Shown here one piece after another: positions 35,326-45,004 of a DNA stretch of 64,000 nt. Location: NCBI GenBank assembly GCA_002699585.1, contig PABP01000004.1, forward strand, positions 62,001 to 126,000, written 5' to 3'. How positions within the stretch are numbered: the first letter of the stretch is position 1; each line of letters starts with the position of its first letter. The stretch comes from Anaerolineaceae bacterium. Lineage in GTDB: Bacteria > Chloroflexota > Anaerolineae > Aggregatilineales > Phototrophicaceae. Below the pieces are notes generated by a model that saw nothing but the letters and a program-made list of their open reading frames with translations, made no database searches and was not told the DNA's origin. The position numbers and the translations under genes were made by a program.

Positions 35326-37407
35326 TTATTCGTAAGTCGGGATGACGCCCGGTAGGACCTGGTCCAGTTGATTTTCTGGTGAGACCCAAACCTGTTCACC
35401 CATGACGTTGCTCCACGTCCATTCATAGTAGAAGGGCGGGGTGCCAACAGGAACATTGTTGAAGCGTTTGGCCAAAGCCAGACCGAAGCGGCTGGCGACG
35501 CCACCGACTGTGTAGACATTTTCCGTGTAAATCTGATTGTACTCGCGCATGAGTTCTTGGCGGGTTTCAAATTCGCCACTCAAGCAGAATTCACTGACGA
35601 TGTCAATGAGTTCGACTTCAAACGGTAGCAGTTCACGTTCGCCGCCATCAGCATGGTGCCAGATGGGCAGTTCGTCAGTGCGCGGGGCCAGTTCATCACA
35701 ACGGGTATACGGTGTCGTGAAACCTTGCTCGATGCGGTCAACTGTTGCTTCCCATGTGCCGGAATCCATAGCGTCGTCATAAGGCACACCCTGCAAAGTA
35801 CGATGGTTCACTGTGATGCCGACATCTTGCAGCAGCAGGACAACGCCTTCAGCGAGAGACACAGTAGCCGCATCAGCTTCTACCGAGTAAAGGCTCAGGC
35901 TCAGGTTTTCGCCAGCCAGCGGGCCATCTGTCCAGTTGAGGATGCCATCGCCATCGGTGTCTTCGAATCCGAGATCCGCCAGCAGCATGGCAGCCGCATC
36001 TGGATCATAAGGATAGTAAACGACCGAGTTGACATCGTAGTAACCGGAACCGGGGGCTAGACCACCGGAGAAGTCGCGTGTGAACGGACCACGTACCAGT
36101 GATTGACCAAGGCCGTCACCATCAATGGCGTGGGCCAGGGCACGGCGGAAGCGAACATCGCGGAACAGGGCACGCATGGCCTCGTCACGTTCAGTTTCAA
36201 CGCCGAGTGTCGCCGACAGGTTCAGGTTGATGTTATACAGCAGGGTTTCAGGACCCCATTCGATGTAGAAGTGAGCGTCATCTTCTTGTGAGCGCGTCAC
36301 GGCTTCTACATAGGTGTTGGGGTTTTCAAGGTTGGTATGGTCGATGGAACCCGCCAGCGTACCTAACGTACGGCCAACGCCATCGGACCCCTTCTCGAAG
36401 GTGACTTCATCCAGATAGGGCAGTTGGTTACCAGCACTGTCGACCTTCCAGTAGTACGGGTTGCGGCGGAAGACCATGAATTCATCTGTCCGATATTCAA
36501 CCGGGACCCATGGACCCATCGAGACGACCGGGAGGTCATCCGCGACCTGGAAGGTCTCAAAGGTGTTGTAATCGGAATCACTGTTATAAGTCGGGTGCAT
36601 CGGCTTGTAGATATGAGCCGGACACACGGTGAAGTCGAGGAAGTCCATATTGAAGAGCATGTAAGCTGGGCGCTCGACCGGGAAGGTCCACAGGATGGTG
36701 TAGTCATCTACAGCTTCCAGGGTGACATCTTCGCCGTTGATCTGCCAGCGGCTGCGGTTCGTCCAGGAGTTGACGTTGTCATCAAGGATGACGTCTTCCC
36801 AGGTGAACATGACATCTTCAGCGTCAAACGGATCGCCATCAGACCATTTCGCACCACGAATCAGGTTCATAGTGAGCTGAGTGCCGTCTTCTGACCATTC
36901 CCAATCGGTAGCCAGGTTCGGGAACGGCTCGATAGCGTCATTGCGCAGGAAGGCCGTACCGGACTGCACCAGCGATTCGTCATAAATGGCATTGATACCG
37001 TACCAACCCTGGGTCTGGCCTGCACACAGGTTCCAGCCTTCAGTGGCGATACCGGAGAAGTCACGCCACAGGCCACCGTACTCGCCGATGCCCGTTGACA
37101 TGAAGCCTTCCAGTATCACTTGCGGGTTTTCCGGCAGACGTTCTTCAACGGGCGGCAGGTCGCCAGCAGCAACCATTTCGGCGATCCAATCCGGCTCATT
37201 GTAAGAATCCAGTGCGCCGTAATACAGGATTTCGTCGAGCGCAAAGGTTTTGGCTTCCGTCCCACCAATAGCGACGCCCTCGGGATAGGGCTGTGGATCC
37301 GGCAGTTCATCCCAGATAGGTGGGAAATCCTGAGCGCCCACCGCACCGACGACGACTGCTACGATCATCATCACGATGATCAGACGAGATTTGCTAAAAT
37401 ATGACAT
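35326..37407 (-). CDS. Opp/Dpp-type solute-binding protein (family 5)
   Basis: 693 residues, at the long end of the family. GAGGAG lies eight bases before the start; the signal peptide ends near VGAQDF. Family-5 segments include NLATDWEWSEDGTQLTMNLIRGAKWSDGDPFDAEDV (split across residues 150-195) and RFRRALAHAIDGDGL near 425. Aromatic- and acid-rich and lacking peptide-specific hallmarks that I could use. It is encoded after OppD and before OppB, in the GH4-led operon, so I infer that it binds an oligosaccharide. An imperfect hairpin at 37450-37479 separates it from the OppD gene. Confidence 0.92.
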   Translation of the reverse strand: MSYFSKSRLIIVMMIVAVVVGAVGAQDFPPIWDELPDPQPYPEGVAIGGTEAKTFALDEILYYGALDSYNEPDWIAEMVAAGDLPPVEERLPENPQVILEGFMSTGIGEYGGLWRDFSGIATEGWNLCAGQTQGWYGINAIYDESLVQSGTAFLRNDAIEPFPNLATDWEWSEDGTQLTMNLIRGAKWSDGDPFDAEDVMFTWEDVILDDNVNSWTNRSRWQINGEDVTLEAVDDYTILWTFPVERPAYMLFNMDFLDFTVCPAHIYKPMHPTYNSDSDYNTFETFQVADDLPVVSMGPWVPVEYRTDEFMVFRRNPYYWKVDSAGNQLPYLDEVTFEKGSDGVGRTLGTLAGSIDHTNLENPNTYVEAVTRSQEDDAHFYIEWGPETLLYNINLNLSATLGVETERDEAMRALFRDVRFRRALAHAIDGDGLGQSLVRGPFTRDFSGGLAPGSGYYDVNSVVYYPYDPDAAAMLLADLGFEDTDGDGILNWTDGPLAGENLSLSLYSVEADAATVSLAEGVVLLLQDVGITVNHRTLQGVPYDDAMDSGTWEATVDRIEQGFTTPYTRCDELAPRTDELPIWHHADGGERELLPFEVELIDIVSEFCLSGEFETRQELMREYNQIYTENVYTVGGVASRFGLALAKRFNNVPVGTPPFYYEWTWSNVMGEQVWVSPENQLDQVLPGVIPTYE

Positions 37408-37493
37408 ATAAAGAACTCCTCACCATAATCTAAAACTAATTTATCTTCCTTCAGCGCTGAGTGAATACGCAGCACTGAAAGCAAAGACCTAAT

Positions 37494-38549
37494 TTATTCG
37501 TTGGCATGCAGCCAACATGCTACATTGTGTTCCCCCTCAATGTGTTTGGTGGGGGGTAGCTTTTGGCGACAGATGTCCATGACATGCGGACAGCGGTCAG
37601 CAAAAGCACAACCGGTGATTTCCGCGGTTGCGTTGGGGACGATGCCTTTGATCGGCACCAGAATGTCTTTTTTCTTTCCCAGGACGGGGATCGACTCTAG
37701 CAAGCCGACAGTGTAGGGATGTTTGGGATCGCGGAAGATGTCAATGGCTGTGCCGTACTCGACAACGCGTCCAAAGTACATGACTGCAACGTAATCCGCC
37801 ATCTGGCTGACCACGCCCAGATTGTGGGTAATAATCATAATTGATGAATCAAAATCGTCCTGAAGTTGTTCCATCAGGTCGATGATCTGCGCCTGAACGG
37901 TCACGTCGAGTGCCGTTGTCGGTTCGTCCGCGATCAAGATAGAAGGGTTACACGATAGGGCCAGGGCGATCATCACGCGCTGGCGCATGCCACCACTGAG
38001 CTGATGCGGAAACTGTTTGACGCGCGTGCTAGGGTCGCTGATGCGTACCTTATCCAGCATCTCAATCGCCAGCTTCTCAGCTTCTTTGTGGTTAAGCCCC
38101 TGATGCAGTTCGATGACTTCAGTGATTTGTTTGCCAACGGTATAAAGTGGATTGAGCGATGTCATTGGCTCCTGGAAAATCATGGAGATTTCCGCGCCGC
38201 GGATGCTGCGCATCTCTGCACCCTTGGAATCGAGCTTGACAATATCGACCTCGCTGGCGAAGGCACCCCCTTTTTGTCGCCGGAAGATGATCTCACCATC
38301 GACAATTTGGCCAGGAGGCGACTTGATCAGGCGCATGATGGACCGCGCTGTGACACTCTTGCCGCAGCCACTTTCGCCGACAATGCCCAGGGTTTGCTTG
38401 CGATCCAGCGTAAAGTCCACGCCTTTAACCGCCTGCACAACGCCCCGGTCGAGGAAAAAATGCGTCTTGAGGTTCCTGACTTCCAGGATCGGTTTGTCAG
38501 CGCGGCTATCAAAAGTGCCACTGTCCGGCTGGGTAGCAGATACAACCAT
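37494..38549 (-). CDS. Opp/Dpp-type ABC transporter ATP-binding protein (OppD-like)
   Basis: 351 residues. Walker [11 protein letters not shown] near residue 58, signature LSGGMRQR near 170, Walker [15 protein letters not shown] near 192, and the C-terminal [20 protein letters not shown] cysteine region of the family. It is the partner of the OppF-like ATPase. It follows the GH4 gene after 126 bases that hold a hairpin (38617-38643) without a T-run, so readthrough from GH4 is expected. Confidence 0.92.
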   Translation of the reverse strand: MVVSATQPDSGTFDSRADKPILEVRNLKTHFFLDRGVVQAVKGVDFTLDRKQTLGIVGESGCGKSVTARSIMRLIKSPPGQIVDGEIIFRRQKGGAFASEVDIVKLDSKGAEMRSIRGAEISMIFQEPMTSLNPLYTVGKQITEVIELHQGLNHKEAEKLAIEMLDKVRISDPSTRVKQFPHQLSGGMRQRVMIALALSCNPSILIADEPTTALDVTVQAQIIDLMEQLQDDFDSSIMIITHNLGVVSQMADYVAVMYFGRVVEYGTAIDIFRDPKHPYTVGLLESIPVLGKKKDILVPIKGIVPNATAEITGCAFADRCPHVMDICRQKLPPTKHIEGEHNVACWLHANE

Positions 38550-38616
38550 AAGAATCTAAGCTCTCTTCAAAAATACTAGTAGTACAAAAGGTGACGCCCT
38601 AAATTTGTCATAAGGT

Positions 38617-38643
38617 CTGGCTGCTAACCTGACGTTAGCAGCC
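38617..38643 (-). promoter_or_regulatory. intercistronic hairpin between GH4 and OppD-like genes
   Basis: TGGCTGCTAAC and GTTAGCAGCCA form a perfect 11-bp stem with a 5-base loop. No T-run follows on the minus strand, so it may be a processing or stabilising stem rather than a terminator; a terminator would break the proposed operon. Confidence 0.6.
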
Positions 38644-38675
38644 AATAATTTTAAGACCTATTATGACAAGGTTAC

Positions 38676-40226
38676 TTACTCTTTGGCAAATCCGCCTTTA
38701 TCAGACGTTTTTGCGGTCTCACGTGCTTCGTGATCTGCGGCGATTTCCTCAACGGTGCGCGTGTGCAGGCGGGCAGCGCCTTCTGTCTCGACTAGCTTGA
38801 CGCGTGTGCCGTTTGCCTCGTGGTCTGTCAGTCGTTTTTCAGCGGCAGCGATGTCTTCTGGCCGATAGTTGGGGAGCCACTCTGCCTGGGCGACCAGCAT
38901 ATCGTCAGTCATCTGCCACACTTCCTCTGGATCACAAACTGCGCCCACCAGCGGATCATGGAGCATGGCTTGTTTCAACAGCTCAATGTCGCCATGCACA
39001 GCGGCTTCCATCGCCATCTCCTGGACGCGCACACTGGCGGAGCAGGTCGCGGCGCAGGCCAGCGGCAAGTCGCCTACAACCGGCATATTGATGCCGTTGT
39101 GGTCCACATAACCCGGAATCTCGATCACACAGCCGTCAGGCAAATTGGTGATGTGTCCCTGATTGATGACGTTGAAATGCCCGCGATATAGGCGGCCCGT
39201 CTCCAGCCCTTCGATAATATAAGAACCATGTTCCAGGCTGCGATGCTCTGGGCCAAACTCAGGTGCGTCTTCTTCTAGCCAATTGGGGTAGTCCGTCTCA
39301 AACCAGTTGCGGCCTTCGGTGCAGACGCGCAAATAACCACCCGTTTCGCCGTTGATCCAGGTGGACAGATCAATCCATTTCATGATTTCGTCAGTACGTT
39401 TGCGATACCAGGGAACGTATTCGCTGAAGTGGCCGTTGGATTCCGTTGTGTAATACCCGAATCGCTTGGTCACATCGATACGGACTTTTTCCGTCTCACG
39501 GTACTCAGGGTGGTTCTCGAATAGCTGCGCCATCTTGGGGACCATGTCCATACCACGCCACTGCACCTTGATGTACCAGGTCTGGTGGTTGATGCCCGCG
39601 CAGATGATATCTACATCGTTGAGCGTGACCGTTTCATCCTCGGCGATGAGGCCTTCTTGCCGCGCCCATAGCTGGATGACGTTGGCGATCTGTTCGTGGC
39701 CATGCTGCACGCCATGACACAGGCCAATCGTCTTGACACCACCGTACTTGTTGCAAGCCCAGGTGTTCATTGCCATCGGGTTGGAATAGTTGAGGAACAA
39801 TGCGCCCGGTTTGGCGACTTCGCGGATGTCTTTACAGATATCGAGCAGCACCGGAATCGTCCGTTGGCCATACATGATGCCACCGGCGCAGATGGTATCG
39901 CCGACGCATTGGTCAACGCCGTATTTCAGCGGAATATCAATATCGAGTTTGAAAGCTTCCAGGCCGCCCTGGCGAATCATACAGATGACGTAATCGGCAT
40001 CCTGGATGGCTTCACGGCGGTCCAGGGTTGATATGACTTTGGCGGGCAAGTTGTTCGCCTTGATGTCACGTTCGCAAAGCTGGGTCACCATACGCAGGTT
40101 ATCTTCGTTGATGTCCATCATCGCAAAGGTAGTATCCGCAAATTCCGGTACGCCCAATAGGTCTTGCATCAAGCGGCGGGTAAAACCAACAGAGCCTGCG
40201 CCAATCATCGCAATTTTTAGCGCCAT
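38676..40226 (-). CDS. GH4-family glycosidase (alpha-galactosidase/6-phospho-glycosidase type)
   Basis: 516 residues from ATG 40226 (MALKIAMIGAGSVGF, AAAGG before it). GH4 enzymes use NAD and a divalent metal in an oxidation-elimination mechanism. The NAD-binding GAGSVGF is at residues 9-15, the acidic MMDINEDNL follows, metal-ligand region NYSNPMAMNTWACNK then GLCHGVQHGH with Cys-His near 168. MelA-like alpha-galactosidases have the same LCHxVQ arrangement, so alpha-galactosidase or alpha-glucuronidase is favoured, not certain. It is the first gene of the operon with the Opp-type importer and is divergent from the hybrid regulator. Confidence 0.9.
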   Translation of the reverse strand: MALKIAMIGAGSVGFTRRLMQDLLGVPEFADTTFAMMDINEDNLRMVTQLCERDIKANNLPAKVISTLDRREAIQDADYVICMIRQGGLEAFKLDIDIPLKYGVDQCVGDTICAGGIMYGQRTIPVLLDICKDIREVAKPGALFLNYSNPMAMNTWACNKYGGVKTIGLCHGVQHGHEQIANVIQLWARQEGLIAEDETVTLNDVDIICAGINHQTWYIKVQWRGMDMVPKMAQLFENHPEYRETEKVRIDVTKRFGYYTTESNGHFSEYVPWYRKRTDEIMKWIDLSTWINGETGGYLRVCTEGRNWFETDYPNWLEEDAPEFGPEHRSLEHGSYIIEGLETGRLYRGHFNVINQGHITNLPDGCVIEIPGYVDHNGINMPVVGDLPLACAATCSASVRVQEMAMEAAVHGDIELLKQAMLHDPLVGAVCDPEEVWQMTDDMLVAQAEWLPNYRPEDIAAAEKRLTDHEANGTRVKLVETEGAARLHTRTVEEIAADHEARETAKTSDKGGFAKE

Positions 40227-40550
40227 AATATTGCCTTTCTTAAATGTTGAGGAGGCATAGATAGAGGGAAAATTGTGGAATAAAAATGGTATTTTAGCGA
40301 CGCATTCATTGCAAAAGTACTCGTTAAATGTCAATAATAGTCAATATAACCAATAAATTTGCTCTTATGAGCAAGAATAGTGCATATTTAAGCGATAAAC
40401 ATGCAGTTTGTCAAGCGATCCGCTCAGATCTGTATAAGCCCATAAGAAGAGTCTTTTGTCTTTTCGTCCTCAGGCAAATTCTCTGTATGCAAAGCAACCG
40501 AAATTACTATACTAATTAGCACTCTTTACGAACACGAAGCCGCTTTTAAC
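40227..40550. promoter_or_regulatory. divergent promoter region between GH4 and hybrid regulator
   Basis: A 324-base gene-free stretch, AT-rich on its right half. It contains one copy of the 17-bp sequence AAAGTACTCGTTAAATG (40314-40330), which recurs at 45005-45021. Short open frames here have no ribosome site and no recognisable product. Confidence 0.6.
40314..40330. promoter_or_regulatory. shared 17-bp motif, copy 1 (candidate hybrid-regulator operator)
   Basis: AAAGTACTCGTTAAATG is identical to 45005-45021, and the match extends to 20 bases (GCRAAAGTACTCGTTAAATG) with one difference. It lies 88 bases before the GH4 start. AGTACT within it is palindromic but the whole is not. Confidence 0.65.
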
Positions 40551-41588
40551 ATGAATAAAACCAAGCGTCATCAGCAAATACTCAAACTCATCAATGGGAC
40601 CGGCGAATACGCACTCACGACGAAGGAATTAGCCGAGCAGCTCGATATTTCCGAGACGACCATCCGGCGTGACTTCCAGGAATTGGCCGATGCAGGTTTA
40701 ATCCTGCGTCAGCACGGGGGGGCTGTATCCCCCAGGCGGCCGCCAAATATTGTTCGCGGCGATGTCGGCGTGGTGCTGGTTTCACGCGGGGACCGTTATT
40801 CTGATCCTTTCTTCAATACGGTGCTGGAAGGCGCAGATCAGCGCTTGAACGAATTGGGCTACCGTGTTTCTTATGTAAAAACATACTTCCATATAGAAAC
40901 CGCTCGTATGGCGGGTGAACTGCTGGAGACGCAACCTGTAGATGGCATGCTCCTGTTAGGGGCACATCGCAATGCAGAAGGCATGGAATATCTACGTCGT
41001 AATGTACGCTGCTTAACAGCCGCCATTGATGACGTCGACCCACAGCTTGACATTGTCTCGTTCGATGGATACAACGGCATGCGCAATATCGTGACGCATT
41101 TGGCGAAGATGGGACGCAAGCGCCTGGGTTTTATCACGGGGGTTAAAGATCATCGCTACGATGGTTTTCTCTCAACAGTGCGCGACTTGGGCTTGCCGGA
41201 TGATCCGGCGCTGCATCTGGAAATCGATTATGGTCTCGATGGATGGTTGCCGGAAATGGGTGAAAAAGGTGCTGCCTGCTTAATGGCGCTAGATACGCCG
41301 CCCGATGCGATAGTTTGCGCGTCAGATCGGGTCGCTATTGGTGCCATGCGCTGGCTCCACAACCAGGGATATCGTATTCCTTCCGATATTGCCGTTACTG
41401 GCTTCGATAACATCCAGGAAGCTGACTTTACCTTTCCGCCATTAACGACTGTGCATGTTCACAAGTTCCACATTGGCCGCTTAGCTGCGGAGCGCGTCGT
41501 GCGCCGGATAGAAAATCCTGATGAAATTCCTCTGCGGATTACCACGCCAACCTCGCTTGTTGTCCGCAAATCATGTGGCACACCTTAA
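40551..41588 (+). CDS. hybrid regulator: DeoR-type HTH + LacI-type sugar-sensing domain
   Basis: 345 residues. Residues 1-58 are a DeoR helix-turn-helix (KRHQQILKLI, TTKELAEQLDISETTIRRDF, LRQHGGAV). Instead of the DeoR sugar-phosphate domain, residues about 70-340 match the LacI/GalR periplasmic-binding fold: VGVVLVSRGDRYSDPFFNTVLEGA, VDGMLLLGAH, LGFITGVKDHRYDGF, IAVTGFDNIQEADF. Such hybrids exist but are uncommon. It lies between the GH4/Opp operon and a sugar ABC/GH42 cluster, both having the 17-bp motif, so it probably controls both in response to a free galactoside-type sugar (inference). Confidence 0.88.
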   Translation: MNKTKRHQQILKLINGTGEYALTTKELAEQLDISETTIRRDFQELADAGLILRQHGGAVSPRRPPNIVRGDVGVVLVSRGDRYSDPFFNTVLEGADQRLNELGYRVSYVKTYFHIETARMAGELLETQPVDGMLLLGAHRNAEGMEYLRRNVRCLTAAIDDVDPQLDIVSFDGYNGMRNIVTHLAKMGRKRLGFITGVKDHRYDGFLSTVRDLGLPDDPALHLEIDYGLDGWLPEMGEKGAACLMALDTPPDAIVCASDRVAIGAMRWLHNQGYRIPSDIAVTGFDNIQEADFTFPPLTTVHVHKFHIGRLAAERVVRRIENPDEIPLRITTPTSLVVRKSCGTP

Positions 41589-41620
41589 CCGCCACGCGCC
41601 TTGACTTCCTCTGAAACAAA

Positions 41621-41662
41621 AAGGATAGCCATCTTAAGCATATCTTGCAGATGACTATCCTT
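41621..41662. terminator. bidirectional terminator between convergent genes
   Basis: AAGGATAG and CTATCCTT arms extend with CATCT/AGATG and a loop of about 14 bases. On the minus strand TTTTTGTTT follows, so it ends the sugar ABC operon; on the plus strand it follows the hybrid regulator. Confidence 0.75.
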
Positions 41663-41722
41663 ATTAGTCTAGAAATAGGGCGCTTGCGGTTTCTACCTTA
41701 GACCAGTGACCATTCTAGCGTA

Positions 41723-42568
41723 TCAGAATTTCACAGCTCCGGCAGTTAAACCAGCAATGAAGTAGCGCTGTACAAAGACGAAGACAACGATGACTGGCAC
41801 GGACATCAAAGTCGCCGCAGCCATAATCTCACCAAAGGGCGTGGCGCTGCCTGCTGCCTGTGCTTCCATACCTGCGACGCCCACAGGTAGCGTCAAGTTC
41901 ACATCACCACGTAGAATCATCAGCGGCCAAATGTAGCTGTTCCAGGAACTCAGGAATGTCCAGATGCCAAGTGCTGCCAGCCCCGGTCGCAAAATAGGCA
42001 GGACGACCTGCAAATAGCTGCGAAATTCGCTGGCGCCATCCAGTCGCGCTGCTTCTAGCAGTTCAGTGGGTACCGCCAGCGCGAACTGCCGCATCAAGAA
42101 GATGCCGAATGCGGGCGCGACCCACGGTAGAACCATCGCATAAGGCGTGTTGACCCAGCCGATTTGGCTCATCTCAATGAAAAGCGGAATCAGCATCAAC
42201 TGAAATGGAATCAGTGTCGAGCTAATCAGGAGGCCGAACAAAATATTCTTCCCCTTGAAGGTGTATTTTGCGAAGGCAAACCCCGCCAGTGAGCAGAAGA
42301 ACAGCGTCAGCAGCGTCTGTGCACCTGCAAACAACAAACTGTTCCCGTACCAGCTATCATATGTGTACCCCTCTAAAAGGCTAGCATAGTTATGAAAAGA
42401 CCAAGTCTCTGGGGGCAGCCACGGTGGATAGCGAAAGATCTCGGCTGTTGTTTTGAAGGACGAATATGCCATCCATAGCAATGGCAAAACCGTGATCAGA
42501 GCGCCGGAAATAACGACAACATGCAGCAAGAAGACTGCCAGAGGGTTCGCGTGTGAAGATCGTCTCAT
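41723..42568 (-). CDS. carbohydrate ABC transporter permease, MalG type
   Basis: 281 residues with six membrane helices and EAA loop EAARLDGASEFRSYLQVVLPILRPGL near residue 185. The start overlaps the region right after the MalF-type stop (TAATAATG), with GGGGAG in the upstream gene's last codons. It is the last gene of the ABC operon; the terminator is at 41621-41662. Confidence 0.92.
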   Translation of the reverse strand: MRRSSHANPLAVFLLHVVVISGALITVLPLLWMAYSSFKTTAEIFRYPPWLPPETWSFHNYASLLEGYTYDSWYGNSLLFAGAQTLLTLFFCSLAGFAFAKYTFKGKNILFGLLISSTLIPFQLMLIPLFIEMSQIGWVNTPYAMVLPWVAPAFGIFLMRQFALAVPTELLEAARLDGASEFRSYLQVVLPILRPGLAALGIWTFLSSWNSYIWPLMILRGDVNLTLPVGVAGMEAQAAGSATPFGEIMAAATLMSVPVIVVFVFVQRYFIAGLTAGAVKF

Positions 42569-42570
42569 TA

Positions 42571-43497
42571 TTAACTCCCCTCGTCTTCACCGAATGTACC
42601 GAAGAAGCGTAACTGTATAAAAGATATGACGAATACCACCGCAAATAGAACCGTACCTACAGAGGATGCAAAGCCGAATCGAAGTCGCTCAAAGCCACGC
42701 TCGTACAGATATTGCACGATACTTAAGCTCGCATTTGCTGGGCCGCCTTCTGTCAAGATGCGCGGTTCGTCGAATACCTGGATCGCTTGTAGCATGACGA
42801 TAATGCTGACAAACAGAATAATAGGGCGCAATAAAGGTACCGTCACATTGAAGAAGCGCTGAATCGTGCCAGCACCGTCGATCTCGGCTGCTTCATAGAG
42901 TTCGCCCGGTATGCTCTGTAGTCCCGCCAGAAAATAGATCGTCAGTAGGCCGAGAGAGCGCCACCCAATAACCATAATCAAGGCCGTTTTGACGAAAGCG
43001 CGGTCGCCTAGCCAGTCAATCGGGTCAAAGCCCAATGCAATCAAAGGCGCGTTTACCAGGCCTGAGTTTTCATTCAATAAAATCTGGAAAACGAGCGAGG
43101 TCGCGACCGTTGAAACCACCACTGGCGTAAAATACATCGCTCGCCATACCGTCGCGAAGCGCAGGGTTTTTGCATTTAACAAGACAGCTAATACGAGCGC
43201 CAGCGGCATAATGATGAAAACGCTTGCCGCTGTGTAAGTCAGGGTGTTACCTGCTGCCTGCCAGAACACAGAATCGTTAAAAATGCGTTCGTAATTGGCC
43301 AGCCCCACCCACGTAATCTCGCCAATACCATTCCAACGGAACAGTCCCAGAATCAGGGCTGACAAGCTGGGAAATAAGAAAAACAAGCCAAACAATAGGA
43401 AAAAGGGAGATATGAAGACGTACGGTGCGCACCCATATCTAGAAAATCTTGATCTACTTTGTGTGGCGATTGGCTCCGCAACGGTTGTGCTTGCCAC
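42571..43497 (-). CDS. carbohydrate ABC transporter permease, MalF type
   Basis: 308 residues starting at GTG 43497, because GGAGG lies seven bases before it; the longer frame from TTG 43515 includes that ribosome site. Six membrane helices, EAA loop EAAEIDGAGTIQRFFNVTVPLLRP near residue 210. It partners the next permease and the binding protein upstream, from which a long hairpin (43589-43628) separates it. Confidence 0.9.
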   Translation of the reverse strand: MASTTVAEPIATQSRSRFSRYGCAPYVFISPFFLLFGLFFLFPSLSALILGLFRWNGIGEITWVGLANYERIFNDSVFWQAAGNTLTYTAASVFIIMPLALVLAVLLNAKTLRFATVWRAMYFTPVVVSTVATSLVFQILLNENSGLVNAPLIALGFDPIDWLGDRAFVKTALIMVIGWRSLGLLTIYFLAGLQSIPGELYEAAEIDGAGTIQRFFNVTVPLLRPIILFVSIIVMLQAIQVFDEPRILTEGGPANASLSIVQYLYERGFERLRFGFASSVGTVLFAVVFVISFIQLRFFGTFGEDEGS

Positions 43498-43588
43498 AGG
43501 ATTACCTCCAAACAACTCGGTCTTTATGAGCCTACTCCCAGGCTCAGGTCATGCAGCGACGATTTGCCTTATTTGTTGATCCGCCAAA

Positions 43589-43628
43589 ATATGTCAGGAT
43601 GCCTCTTATGGCAGACATCCTGACATAT
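43589..43628 (-). promoter_or_regulatory. intercistronic hairpin between binding protein and permease
   Basis: ATATGTCAGGATG pairs exactly with CATCCTGACATAT once a three-base bulge near GCC/GGC is allowed; loop of about six bases. On the minus strand TTTTGG follows, so partial termination is possible. Confidence 0.7.
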
Positions 43629-43661
43629 GGCCTTACAACAAATGCTCAAACGAGAGCAGGT

Positions 43662-44954
43662 TTACGAATCGAATGCGATTTCGTCTTCAACGATGAAGAT
43701 AACTTCATCAATCAGGGTTTGCGCATCCATACTGCCGTCGAAGAACAGCGGCATACGTTCGGTAATGGCATCATTCCAGACCGCACGGTACGGGCTTTGG
43801 TACCAAACCGGAACTTCTGTAACCGTCTCTGCCCAAATCTCACCAATGGGTTGACCGCCGTAGAAGGGATCTTCGAACCCAACGACGCGATCATCTTCAA
43901 ATGCGGAGATCATGGTCGGGTAGTAGCCGATTTCTTCATAGCGCAGGACCTGGCCTTCATAAGTCAGGAAGCCGTAGTCGATCAGTTCCCAGGCAAGTTC
44001 AGCATTTGGGCTGTCTTTGGAAACAGCGAAGCCGGTGCCACCCCATACGCTGGTGCCGAGGCCTTCGCCATCATCCCAAACGGGCATCGGGGCGATACGC
44101 CATTCACCGGCCATATCTTCAGCTTGCGGTTTGATGATGTAGTCACCGTACCAGTCCGCCATGATGGAGCCAGCAAGTTGACCGGATTGGTATTCTTCGA
44201 TGGGGGTTGCGGTCCACATTTCACCTGTCAGGAAGGTTTCAAAGGCACCACTGTCCACACCCTGGCGCCACAGGTCGAGGACCTCAAGCGCGATTTCACG
44301 GTTGGCTTCTTCACCGAAGACGAAGTTGCCATCCACGTCGAAGACCTGGCCGCCGCGCTGCAAGAAATACATCTGGAACATGCTGGCATCGTCGGAAATG
44401 AAAGCCAGTGATGTACCTTGTTCGGCTGCTGCTGCACCGGTTTCAAGGAATTCGCTCCAGGTGGTTGGGACTTCGGCGCCTACGCTCTCCAGAACTGCCG
44501 GTTGGTAGAAGTACGCAACTGTCGATAGACCACTGTCCACGCCGTAGATGCCGCCTTCGTAGTTGTAGAGTGTCCAACGACCTTCGGCGATTTCATCGTA
44601 CTTGTCGCCGATAAGATCCGTTAGATTGACGAAAGCCTGGTCGATGATGCCATCACGCATGTAGCGCGGGAACTGGCCCTGTTCGATGCCCAGGATATCC
44701 GGTAGGGGCTCGCCAGCAGCTAGGTTCGACAAGACGACGGTATCGACATCGGTTACGACCTGGAAGTCAAAGGTGAAGTTGATATCAGGATGATATTCTG
44801 CGGCCCATTCTTCGGCACGCGCGCTGAAGAATTCGACATACAGACCATCATGCGTCCACAGGGTAAGGGTCACATCTTCTTGGGCGTTGACCATCCCTGC
44901 CATAAGCATGAGAGCGATCAATAGAGCAAATAAAGTTTTGCTGATCCGTAACAT
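43662..44954 (-). CDS. sugar ABC transporter solute-binding protein (family 1)
   Basis: 430 residues. AGGAGA precedes the ATG; signal peptide MLRISKTLFALLIALMLMAG ends near VNAQED. Typical family-1 segments: LTLWTHDGLYVEFFSARAEEW, PDILGIEQGQFPRYM, VWGGTGFAVSKDSPNAELAW. It is downstream of the GH42 beta-galactosidase gene on the same strand, suggesting a galactoside ligand (inference). The 17-bp motif at 45005-45021 lies 51 bases before its start, so this gene has its own control point. Confidence 0.92.
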   Translation of the reverse strand: MLRISKTLFALLIALMLMAGMVNAQEDVTLTLWTHDGLYVEFFSARAEEWAAEYHPDINFTFDFQVVTDVDTVVLSNLAAGEPLPDILGIEQGQFPRYMRDGIIDQAFVNLTDLIGDKYDEIAEGRWTLYNYEGGIYGVDSGLSTVAYFYQPAVLESVGAEVPTTWSEFLETGAAAAEQGTSLAFISDDASMFQMYFLQRGGQVFDVDGNFVFGEEANREIALEVLDLWRQGVDSGAFETFLTGEMWTATPIEEYQSGQLAGSIMADWYGDYIIKPQAEDMAGEWRIAPMPVWDDGEGLGTSVWGGTGFAVSKDSPNAELAWELIDYGFLTYEGQVLRYEEIGYYPTMISAFEDDRVVGFEDPFYGGQPIGEIWAETVTEVPVWYQSPYRAVWNDAITERMPLFFDGSMDAQTLIDEVIFIVEDEIAFDS

Positions 44955-45004
44955 TTGTAAAGTTCTCCTAGTTGAATTTGCTTTTTTGACTTTGCTTTTC
45001 AGCG

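Noticed and set aside
43551-44411. A 286-codon open frame on the plus strand
   Set aside because: Antisense to a clear family-1 binding protein; no recognisable domain, no ribosome site.
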